From positions 62,001 to 126,000 of the forward strand of contig BPIQ01000002.1 of the NCBI GenBank assembly GCA_026004195.1: DNA of 64,000 bases. Reading direction: 5' to 3'. Source of the DNA: Candidatus Binatia bacterium. GTDB taxonomy: Bacteria; Desulfobacterota; Binatia; HRBIN30; BPIQ01. The notes under the pieces were generated by a model, which saw only the letters and a list, made by a program, of their open reading frames with translations, did not search any database and was not told the DNA's origin. Below are positions 44,220 to 52,033 of this stretch, in pieces (position 1 is the stretch's first letter; each line of letters starts with the position of its first letter). The position numbers and the translations under genes were made by a program.

Positions 44220-45614
44220 TCAACGCGGCGGGCGCGCCTTCCAGAAATAATTGTGGTTCCCTCCCCCGTCGTGCAAACGCCGGAAGGTGAGAACGACCGG
44301 CTTGCCGACGCGGGCCTCTTCCTCCGTCATGTCCGTGCCCTGCACGTAGAGCCGCCCCCCGCCGTTCAGCTCCACCACCAGCATGGGGAGCGGCAGCTCC
44401 ACGTTCGCGATCAGGTGGTCCACCGTGAAGGTGAAAATTTCCCCCCGCCGCTCGAGCTTGTGCGGCTCGAGTCCGTCGGGGCGGCGGCAGCCGAGGCAAA
44501 CGCGTGCCATCGGGTACTGCACGAGACCGCAGTGGCGGCAGCGGTTGCCGTGGAGCCGCACGTCCTGCTCGAGTTCCTTGAACTCGAGGACGTTCGTGAT
44601 CGCCTCTCCGGTCTCTTCGAACGGCAGAAGCCGCCGGAACTTCAGGTACTTCGCGTAGCTCGGCAAGGGGAGGCGATCCCCGAGGTGGTTCTCGAGCGCC
44701 GGTTTCTGCACCTTTCGGTGCACCCGCAGGAGCAGGACATCCGCCCCCTCGCCGTATCCCGCAAGGAGAAGCCGGTCGCCCGCGGAGCTCGTCTCGAGAC
44801 CGCGGACGAGCGCGAACAGGGGATCCGCGACGCCCGTGCTGCCCAATCGGTCGTAGGGGGGAGTGACGAGCTGACGTTCGGGGTCGAGACCGAGGGCCTT
44901 GGCCAGGTCGAGGGCCGCCCGGCTTCCGGTGGAAGCCACCACGAGCCGCAGCGAAGTTTTTCCGAGGCGGTGGCGGTCGACGAGGGCACGGGCTGCCTCG
45001 CTCACGTCGCGGACGTACCCGTACGTGTCGGAGAACCTGCCCGAGAACACGCGCACCGTACGGGAGTCGTCGAGTCTCCAGAAGTGGGTGAACTCCTCGG
45101 AAACACTCGCCGAGTCCACGAACTCGGCCAGGACACCGTCCCTTCCGACCCGAAGGGCGGCAGCGCCGTCTCCGAACCATGCTTCGAGTTCCCCCTCCAC
45201 CTCCGCGACGCGAACGTCGGCTGCCGTGACGAGGACGTCACGGCAACGTCCGCTCGCCACGGCGTGCCAGGCCGCCAGGACCGCGGAAAGGCCGGCTCGG
45301 GCGGACCCGGTGAAGTCCGCACTCCAGAGCCCTCGCGGCAGGTCGCAAACGGTGGCCACGTAGCTCGCGACTTGCTTTTCGCCATAAGGCGAGGAGGTAC
45401 TCGCAAAGAAAACGGCATCGGGAGACCCGGTGCCGCCCTCGAGGCAACGGGAGGCCGCCTCGGTGGCGAGCGTGAACGAGTCCTCGTCGTAATTGGCTAC
45501 CGCTCGTTCGCCCTTGCCGCCGCGCCTTCCCCAGGAGCGGGCGATCTCGGACCGCTCGAGACGGTACCGCGGTACGTAGAACCCGTAGTCCGTGATCCCG
45601 ACCACGCCTAGCAC
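44220..45614 (-). CDS. HMG-CoA-synthase-like protein fused to DUF35 (OB-fold, Zn ribbon)
   Basis: 464 residues. Residues 1-330 follow archaeal-type HMG-CoA synthase (GITDYGFYVPRYRL), but the catalytic positions are changed: SESHPY-like Glu becomes Thr in ASTSSPY, the nucleophilic Cys becomes Ala105 (ADFTGSARAG), and the His of HQPNG is missing (VVASTGSRAALD). These alignments are from memory. The C-terminal DUF35 has CRHC...CLGC zinc ribbon and an OB fold (LERRGEIFTFTVDHLIANV). Likely a scaffold or acyl carrier for the thiolase next door. Confidence 0.85.
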   Translation of the reverse strand: MLGVVGITDYGFYVPRYRLERSEIARSWGRRGGKGERAVANYDEDSFTLATEAASRCLEGGTGSPDAVFFASTSSPYGEKQVASYVATVCDLPRGLWSADFTGSARAGLSAVLAAWHAVASGRCRDVLVTAADVRVAEVEGELEAWFGDGAAALRVGRDGVLAEFVDSASVSEEFTHFWRLDDSRTVRVFSGRFSDTYGYVRDVSEAARALVDRHRLGKTSLRLVVASTGSRAALDLAKALGLDPERQLVTPPYDRLGSTGVADPLFALVRGLETSSAGDRLLLAGYGEGADVLLLRVHRKVQKPALENHLGDRLPLPSYAKYLKFRRLLPFEETGEAITNVLEFKELEQDVRLHGNRCRHCGLVQYPMARVCLGCRRPDGLEPHKLERRGEIFTFTVDHLIANVELPLPMLVVELNGGGRLYVQGTDMTEEEARVGKPVVLTFRRLHDGGGNHNYFWKARPPR

Positions 45615-45757
45615 CCCACGTCGCCCTGTTCTTCTTCCGGCTCGGGTTTTTTCGCCGCCCCGGCTCGCCGGCGGGGACGAACGACCCCCTTTTTGGACTC
45701 GGGCTTTTTACGCACCCCCGAAGCCCGAGCTTTCTTCTCTCGTGTTCCCGCCTTCAT
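45608..45757 (-). CDS. Small very basic protein (49 residues), putative
   Basis: ATG at 45757 overlaps the stop of the giant VCBS gene (ATGA) and the stop overlaps the next gene by 7 bp, an arrangement typical of translational coupling. The product is rich in Lys, Arg and Ala (KAGTREKKARAS, VRKKPESKKGVV, RPRRRAGAAKK) with an acidic end (PEPEEEQGD). It resembles histone-H1-like or AT-hook-like tails. No homologue is claimed. Confidence 0.45.
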   Translation of the reverse strand: MKAGTREKKARASGVRKKPESKKGVVRPRRRAGAAKKPEPEEEQGDVGC

Positions 45758-48700
45758 CGGCTTCTGCCCTTCTTCGCCCTCCACCACAGAGCAGAGCCGA
45801 GCAAAGCACCGAGAAAAGGCCAGTGCAACCCCGCGTGTCCCGGGCGCACCGAGCAGTCGCCCCTCACGTCGAAAAGTCCCGGCGTCGACGTGACAGTTGC
45901 CGTGGGAACGGGTGTGTCCGTGGGCGTCCGCGTCGGCTCGCGCGTTCGGGTCGGCGTCGTCGTAGGAGTGTCGGTGGGCGTCGGAGTCGCCGTGGGGGTC
46001 GGAGTCGTCGTGGGGGTGTCGGTAGGCGTGCCCGTGACGGTCGGCGTGCTCGTGGGTGTCGAGGTAGGCGTGGGGGGAGGCTCGCTGCTCAAAAAGAAAG
46101 TCACGATACCGTCCTCGCCGCCGAGGGCCACGGGGTCGGCCCGCCCGTCGCCGTCCACGTCGGCAAGGAGCAAGTCCGCCGGCGGAGAAGACAGCGAACG
46201 CTCGAAAGCCAGGGAAAACGTCGCGTCCCCGTTCCCGAGGAAAATCCGGAGGAGGCTTTCGGCCTGGTCGGCGATCGCGAGATCGAGGTTTCCATCGAGG
46301 TCGAGATCGCCCGCGGCGAGAGCCACGGGGCGACTGCCGGCAAAGAGCCGGGGCACGACCTCGACGAAGGAGAGCTCTCCGCCGACACGGGTGCCGCGGT
46401 AGGTCACCGCCTCCCCCGCACCCACCGCACCCGTCGTGAGAAACACGAGATCCACCACCCCGTCGCGATCGAAGTCGCCCAGGGCAAATCCGGTCTGTGC
46501 GCGACCGAGAGGAATGTCCAGCACTCGGGAAAAAGAGCCTTCGTCGTCCTGGAAAAACACCTTCGGATCGCCGACGGGGTCGCTCAGGACGACGAGATCC
46601 GGACGACCGTCCGCGTCGAGGTCCCCGATGCCGACCCTGGACACGGGCTGCCCTACCACCACCGTCTCGCGAGGTTCGAGCGAACCGTCCGGCTTCCCGA
46701 AAAAGATCGTGAGGCTGTTTCCCGCGCTGTTGCCGACCACCACATCGAGCCTGAGATCCCCGTCGAGGTCCCCGGCCGCCACGTCCACGGGGCCCGAACC
46801 CGCCCCCAGGACCACCGGCGAGCCGAAGCCGCCCTCGCCGTCCCCCGGGAAGACCTCGAGACCGGCTCGCGTCGCCGCAAGGAGGTCGAGATCGCCGTCG
46901 GGTTCGATGTCTCCGGCCGCGACGGCCTCGGGACGCTCCGTGGGCGAGAGGGCCGCGATGGTCGAACCTTCGGGGCAGGAGCCGCGGGCAAAAAGTCCGC
47001 GGTTCGTCCGAAGGACGGCGACCTGCCGGCGGCCGGGGTCGACAAGAGCCAGGTCCGGTGTCCCGTTCCTGTCGAAGTCACCCACCGTCCCGCGAGAGAC
47101 GCTCGACCCGACGCCGACCTCGCAGGCCACGTATCGGGGCAAGCCCTGCGCGAAAGACGATCCGGCCAAAGAACACAAGAGGAGAATCGGCAAGAAGATT
47201 CGAGACCCGACGGCCCGGCGCAGCCACGAGAGCAAGGCCGGGAAGAGCAGGAAGAAGACGGGGCCCCAAGGGAAGACCCGCTCGCCCCTGCCGCGAGAGA
47301 TGCGACACCCCCCGGGCCCGAGCTCGAGATTCCCCATCTTGGTCGGCGTCGGCGTAGGGGTGCGCGTCGGGGTAGGTGTGGGAGTGCCCGTGAGCGTGGG
47401 GGTAGGGGTCATGGTCGGCGTGAACGTCGGCGTCACGGTCGGTGTCTCCGTGGAGCTCGGCGTCGGCGTGGTAGAAGGGGTTCCCGTGAGCGTCGGAGTG
47501 GCGGTGAGCGTGGGCGTAGGCGTCGGAGGGGGTCGACTGCTCAAAAGGAAAGTGAGGGACGCCTCCCCCGCCGCCCGGCCCGCGTTGAGCGTCACGACGT
47601 CGAGCTTTCCGTCGCGGTCGACGTCCGCCACGGCCACGACGATCGGAACGGGACCTACGCCGAGACCCCCTTGCAGGAGGGGGAACTCTCCGCGTCCGTC
47701 CCCCACGGCAATCGTCACCTCGTCCCGAGCGGTGTCGGAGACGGCTACGTCCAGTCGGCCATCGCCCGTCAAGTCACCGACCCCGAGCCCTCCCGGGCTT
47801 CCGCCCAGGGAACGCCGGACCGCCAGGTCGAAAACGATGTCGCCCGACTGCGAGAAACTCCCCGCGTAGGTTTCCAGAAAGCCTCCGGCCCGGGCCAGCG
47901 CCAGGTCCGCGACGGCGTTGCGGTCGAAATCCGCCACGGCAAGGGCCGTGATCTCGCCACCCAGAGCGAAGCGGCCCAAGGACCGGAATCCCCCGGGGCT
48001 CGTCCCGTCCTGCACCAGGACCGCTACCTGGTCGCTGGCCACGACGAGGTCGGGCAAGCCGTCTCCGGAATTGAAGTTGCCCGAGCCCAGGTGGGGCGCC
48101 CGCAGCCCGGTGGAGACGCTCGTCGCCGGGGAAAACGAGCCGCCTGCCAGACCGAAAAACACGGAAAGGCCCGCCGTCCCGACATCCGTCGCGACGAGAT
48201 CCTGTCTTCCGTCCCGGTCGAGGTCGAGTGCCAGAATCCCTCTCGGCTCCGAGCCCCCGGAAAGCGTTTCGGCCAGGACGAACGCTCCGTTTCCGTCACC
48301 CCGGAGCACGGCCACTCCCCCCGTGACGGAGACCGCAAGGTCGATTTTGCCGTCGGCATCGAAGTCGCGCGCTGCGAGCTGCCGCGGACCCCCGGGCACG
48401 GCGACCGTCCGTCCCTCGACTTCCGTTCCGAAGCAAGCCCCGAGATCGAAAAGGCTGTCCCCACCTCGGACGACGAAAACGGCGTCGTCGTCCGGGAAAG
48501 AAACGGCGACATCGAGCCGTGCGTCGCGGTCGAAGTCGGCAAGCACGATCCCCTCGGGCGTGGAAGGGAGGCCCCGATCGCACCTCCCCAGAGCAGCCGT
48601 CGGAATGGGCGTGGGAGTGACCGTGGGCGTCGGACGCTCGGGCGTCACGGTGGGAGTGGGTGTCGCCTCGCCGGGTCGAAGGGTGTGTGTGGGCGTCGGC

Positions 48701-49887
48701 GGGGCCTCGCCCGTGTTGTTGAGGAGGATCTGGATCTGAGCGTCCCCGCGCAAAACCACGAGGTCCGGCTTCTGGTCGCGATTGAGGTCGCCGGCCGCCA
48801 GATGGTGGCCCTCGGCACCGGCACCGAGGGTGATGCAGGCCTGCGAGGACATCGTGTTCTCCTCCACCTCGCCGGTTCCGAATCCCCTCAGGTAGGCGAG
48901 ACTTCCGCTGTCCTCGTCCCCGGCCACGAGGTCCAGGTCGCCGTCCAGGTTGAAGTCGCCCGCGACGAGGGAATTCGGTGCCGTTCCGACCGAGGGACGC
49001 TGGCCGCTGTCGCGGAACGTTCCCGGGGGAGAGTTGAGATAGAGGATCACGTTCTCGATCTGCTCGAAGTTGTCGACCACCACGAGGTCCGGGTTTCCGT
49101 CCTCGAGAAAGTCCCCCACGGCAAGAGCCACAGGAAGCTGGCCCGTGCGCAAAATCCGCGGCGCGCCGAACGTGCCGTCTCCCGTCGCCAGGAGAACCGA
49201 AACGTTGTCGTTCTCCATGTTGGCGATGGCCAGGTCCGGGCGTCCATCTTTGTTGAAGTCCTCGGCCACGATGTGGTTTGCCCCGAAGCTTCCCGTGGAG
49301 ACCAAGGAAACCTCGAAGGGCTCGAACTGCCCCTCGCCCGTGTTCCGGAGGAGAGCAACGTTCTCGTCTCCCAGCAGTGCGAGGTCCACCCGGCCGTCTC
49401 GATCCAGGTCGACGGCAACGACGCCGACCGGGTCGAGGCCGGCCGAGAACACGCCCAGCTCGGAAAATGCCGGGGGCTCACCGGGCGGCCGGTCGTCCTG
49501 GTAGAGGACCGTAACGGTTTCGTCGAGCCCGTTGGCAACGATGATGTCGTTTCGACCGTTGTTTCGGGTGGAAGCCACCGCCAGTGCTGTCGCGTCGGCA
49601 CCCACGGGGATTTCGAGCGGGCTCGAGAAGCCTCCCCGACCGTCCCCCGTGAACACGAGGACCGTCTGGTCGAGCTCGTCCGCGAGGAGAATGTCGAGGT
49701 TGTCGTCGCGATTGACGTCCCCGAGAACGAGTGCCTGCTGCCGATCGAGGTCGGGGACGGAAAACGTCCCCGGCAAGAAGCGCCGCGTGCAGGTGAAATC
49801 CCCGAGCTGAGCCCCGGCCGTCACGGGAACGACGCACGAAAGACACAAGAGGATCCAGAGGAGACCACCGCCGCGCTTCGTTCGCAT
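45754..49887 (-). CDS. Giant double FG-GAP/VCBS propeller protein with internal anchor and second signal peptide
   Basis: 1377 residues. Signal peptide 1-25 (LLWILLCLSCVVPVTAGA), two blocks of FG-GAP/VCBS repeats separated by a Thr-Pro linker (near 400), then a long Thr-Pro linker (near 790-855) and a complete anchor tail: GPGGCRISRG, WGPVFFLLFPALLSWLRR. Straight after comes a second signal-like segment (IFLPILLLCSLAGSSFAQ), another propeller, a Thr-Pro linker and a second tail (GDCSVRPGHAG...WWRAKKGRSR). No stop lies between, so two genes look fused; a TTG inside FLPILL could start the second. Confidence 0.82.
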   Translation of the reverse strand: MRTKRGGGLLWILLCLSCVVPVTAGAQLGDFTCTRRFLPGTFSVPDLDRQQALVLGDVNRDDNLDILLADELDQTVLVFTGDGRGGFSSPLEIPVGADATALAVASTRNNGRNDIIVANGLDETVTVLYQDDRPPGEPPAFSELGVFSAGLDPVGVVAVDLDRDGRVDLALLGDENVALLRNTGEGQFEPFEVSLVSTGSFGANHIVAEDFNKDGRPDLAIANMENDNVSVLLATGDGTFGAPRILRTGQLPVALAVGDFLEDGNPDLVVVDNFEQIENVILYLNSPPGTFRDSGQRPSVGTAPNSLVAGDFNLDGDLDLVAGDEDSGSLAYLRGFGTGEVEENTMSSQACITLGAGAEGHHLAAGDLNRDQKPDLVVLRGDAQIQILLNNTGEAPPTPTHTLRPGEATPTPTVTPERPTPTVTPTPIPTAALGRCDRGLPSTPEGIVLADFDRDARLDVAVSFPDDDAVFVVRGGDSLFDLGACFGTEVEGRTVAVPGGPRQLAARDFDADGKIDLAVSVTGGVAVLRGDGNGAFVLAETLSGGSEPRGILALDLDRDGRQDLVATDVGTAGLSVFFGLAGGSFSPATSVSTGLRAPHLGSGNFNSGDGLPDLVVASDQVAVLVQDGTSPGGFRSLGRFALGGEITALAVADFDRNAVADLALARAGGFLETYAGSFSQSGDIVFDLAVRRSLGGSPGGLGVGDLTGDGRLDVAVSDTARDEVTIAVGDGRGEFPLLQGGLGVGPVPIVVAVADVDRDGKLDVVTLNAGRAAGEASLTFLLSSRPPPTPTPTLTATPTLTGTPSTTPTPSSTETPTVTPTFTPTMTPTPTLTGTPTPTPTRTPTPTPTKMGNLELGPGGCRISRGRGERVFPWGPVFFLLFPALLSWLRRAVGSRIFLPILLLCSLAGSSFAQGLPRYVACEVGVGSSVSRGTVGDFDRNGTPDLALVDPGRRQVAVLRTNRGLFARGSCPEGSTIAALSPTERPEAVAAGDIEPDGDLDLLAATRAGLEVFPGDGEGGFGSPVVLGAGSGPVDVAAGDLDGDLRLDVVVGNSAGNSLTIFFGKPDGSLEPRETVVVGQPVSRVGIGDLDADGRPDLVVLSDPVGDPKVFFQDDEGSFSRVLDIPLGRAQTGFALGDFDRDGVVDLVFLTTGAVGAGEAVTYRGTRVGGELSFVEVVPRLFAGSRPVALAAGDLDLDGNLDLAIADQAESLLRIFLGNGDATFSLAFERSLSSPPADLLLADVDGDGRADPVALGGEDGIVTFFLSSEPPPTPTSTPTSTPTVTGTPTDTPTTTPTPTATPTPTDTPTTTPTRTREPTRTPTDTPVPTATVTSTPGLFDVRGDCSVRPGHAGLHWPFLGALLGSALWWRAKKGRSR

Positions 49888-50213
49888 TCGTGGCGTCGCA
49901 GTCTTTCCCCCGACCCGGCATTTGTCAAACTGCCGACGGAGGTTCGGTGGCACGAAGAACCCTTCTTTGCGACGCGGAGAGACTCGAGGCAGAGAGGGCG
50001 GGCCCGCCCCTCGCCGAAGGCGTGACCGGTGGAGGACGACGGCGTCCGGAGAGGTCGTCCGACACGAGCTACGTTCGCGGGCTCTCCGGGAAAGAAAAGC
50101 TCGACCCCGGAGAGCGGTGGCGGGCTCCCCTCGAGGGAGAGACGAAGAAAAGAGAGGGGCGCCCTCCACCCCACGGCTCCCCGACACCGGGCGCCCCCCG
50201 ATCGCCCCTTCCC
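49888..50213. other. Gap between dnaA end and VCBS start
   Basis: 326 bp without a supportable gene. GC-rich, with purine- and pyrimidine-rich runs (GGGAGAGACGAAGAAAAGAG, CCTTCCCCTACCCC) but no clear hairpin terminator for dnaA and no promoter for the downstream VCBS gene that can be defended. Confidence 0.55.
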
Positions 50214-51611
50214 CTACCCCACACCCGTCCCGCCCCTCTCCCGGAAGGAGCGAAGTCTCTCGGATTTCTTCTCCGCTCTCTTCGGCAGTCCCCCTTCGAG
50301 GCGGGAAAGAAGGGAGGCCGTGGCCGGGTCGGCCCCCCTGCGACGCTCGATCGCCCGCACCGCGTGCATCACCGTCGAGTGATCCCGGCCTCCGAACTCC
50401 TCCCCGATTCGAGCGTACGGAAGATGCGCCCACTCCCTGCAGAGGTACATCGCCACCTGACGCGCGTGGTTCAACGTCCTGTTCCGCCGGTGAGATCTCA
50501 GGTCGGCTACCGTGACCCGGAACTCGGACGCCACGCGACTCAGAATCGTGCGCAGCGAAACCGCCCCGGGCTCTCCCCTTTTTTCGGGCACGACTTTTCG
50601 TGCCAGGTCGAGACCGAGAGAAGCCCCGCAGAACTCCGCCGTCGCGAGCAGGTTGTTGAGAGCTCCTTCGAGCTCCCGCACGGTCTCGCCGGCGTGCTCG
50701 GCGAGGTATGCCGCCACCTCGCCGGGCAGCGCCACTCCCCGTGCCTCGGCTTTTTTGATCAGGATCGAGACCTTCATCTCGAAGGTCGGAGGGTGGATCT
50801 CGGCAATCAGACCTCCCTGGAAGCGGCTCCGGAGTTTCTGCTCGAGGCCCGCAATCTCGGACGGAGGCTTGTCCGAGGTGAGAACCACCTGCCGGCCGTC
50901 GCGTTGGAGCGCGTTGAAGGTGTGGAAAAATTCCTCCTGCGTCCGGTCCTTGCCGGCCAGGAACTGCACGTCGTCCAGGATCAGGACGTCGAGCTTCCGG
51001 TAGCGGTCCCGGAACTCGTTCATCTGGTCGTTCCGGATCGAAGCGATCATCTCGTTCACGAAGTCTTCCGCGGAAAGACAGCCGAGACGACCGTTTCGAC
51101 TTCGCTCGAGGAACTCGGCACCGAGGGCGTTGATCAGGTGCGTCTTCCCCAGGCCGACTCCGCCCCACACGAAAAGAGGGTTGTATTTTTTTCCCGGATC
51201 TCGCGCCACCTCGACGGCCGCGCCGTGCGCTGCTTGGTTCGATTCCCCGACCACGAACGTGGCGAACGTGTATCCGGGCACGAGCCTTCCGAGGACCGGT
51301 TTCCTACTGCTTCCCGGCGTCTCCGCGCGAGAAGGGAGAGGTCCGCGCCGTAGCGGATTCTCGTCTTCCGTGGCTCCGCCGACCACCCACCGAAGCCGCG
51401 CCTTTCTTCCCGAAATTTTTCCGAGCACCTCCTCGATGTCCGAACGGAAGTGGCGTTCGAGCCATTCCCGAAAAAATGCGTTCGGAACCTCCAGCACGAT
51501 CGCGTCTCGCTTCTCCTCGCGAACGCGCACCGGTCGGAGCCATGTCTCGAAGTTCCGCTCTCCCACACGAACACGGAGCTCGTCCAACACCTTGTCCCAC
51601 ATGCTTTGCAT
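50214..51611 (-). CDS. dnaA: Chromosomal replication initiator DnaA
   Basis: 465 residues from the ATG at 51611 (MQSMWDKVL; another ATG three codons later). Domain I (WDKVLDELRVRVGERNFETW), AAA+ domain with Walker A WGGVGLGKTHLI (149-160) and Walker B LDVLILDDVQFLAGKDRTQE, and domain IV with the DnaA-box-binding signature GGRDHSTVMHAVRAIE. Neighbours are surface-protein genes; dnaN, recF and rpmH are not adjacent, unlike the classic order. Confidence 0.97.
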   Translation of the reverse strand: MQSMWDKVLDELRVRVGERNFETWLRPVRVREEKRDAIVLEVPNAFFREWLERHFRSDIEEVLGKISGRKARLRWVVGGATEDENPLRRGPLPSRAETPGSSRKPVLGRLVPGYTFATFVVGESNQAAHGAAVEVARDPGKKYNPLFVWGGVGLGKTHLINALGAEFLERSRNGRLGCLSAEDFVNEMIASIRNDQMNEFRDRYRKLDVLILDDVQFLAGKDRTQEEFFHTFNALQRDGRQVVLTSDKPPSEIAGLEQKLRSRFQGGLIAEIHPPTFEMKVSILIKKAEARGVALPGEVAAYLAEHAGETVRELEGALNNLLATAEFCGASLGLDLARKVVPEKRGEPGAVSLRTILSRVASEFRVTVADLRSHRRNRTLNHARQVAMYLCREWAHLPYARIGEEFGGRDHSTVMHAVRAIERRRGADPATASLLSRLEGGLPKRAEKKSERLRSFRERGGTGVG

Positions 51612-51662
51612 CGAGTGCCGCCCCCCTCCAAGTACGTAGCCTGGAGTCCCCTGCACCTCGTC

Positions 51663-51671
51663 TTGTCCACA
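51663..51671 (+). promoter_or_regulatory. DnaA box near dnaA start
   Basis: TTGTCCACA differs from the consensus TTATCCACA at one base. It is 52 bp upstream of the dnaA ATG and could serve autoregulation. Eight bases of a related palindrome, CTGTGCACAG, occur 60 bp further. Confidence 0.5.
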
Positions 51672-51674
51672 GGT

Positions 51675-51699
51675 GGGGAAACGCTCGAAAACGTTCCCC
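51675..51699. other. Hairpin beside the DnaA box
   Basis: GGGGAAACG and CGTTCCCC can pair with one bulged A around loop CTCGAAAA. It would lie in the dnaA leader or promoter; role unknown. Confidence 0.4.
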
Positions 51700-52033
51700 G
51701 GTCGACGACTTAGGAGTTCGATTCACTTCCCTGTGCACAGCCGACGCCCGTCTTCCCCTTTCCGACCCCGCTTCTTCGAGCCTCGGGGTCGTCAACCATC
51801 TCCGCATGAGCGTGAGGAACGGGCTGCGCGAAGTCTTTCGCGAATCGAGACGCGCCACATAGTCCGCTCGGGAAACGAAGTCAAGATGGTTCGCTTCTCC
51901 GAAAGGATTTTCCCGAAAACTTTTTCGCCGCAAAACGCGTGCCCGACCGCATGTCAACAAAAAGTATCGACGAGTCTCCGGAGGCGACGCCGACGGTTTG
52001 CGGCCTCGGGCGCCTTGGGCTACACGCAACTCC

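Larger units (their letters stand above)
51612..52033. other. dnaA upstream region
   Basis: 422 bp without a gene. It holds one near-consensus DnaA box (51663-51671), a hairpin next to it, and AT-rich patches (GAAAGGATTTTCCCGAAAAC, TCAACAAAAAGTATC). A cluster of DnaA boxes expected of oriC is not seen. Confidence 0.55.

Noticed and set aside
45592-50025. Very long plus-strand open frame (about 1477 codons) opposite the VCBS gene
   Set aside because: It is the antisense shadow of a GC-rich VCBS gene; composition is Arg/Pro/Ser-rich, with no fold or start signal, and the minus strand gives clear FG-GAP repeats.
51612-52033. oriC beside dnaA
   Set aside because: Only one convincing DnaA box and no box array or strong AT-rich unwinding element; kept as a regulatory box only.
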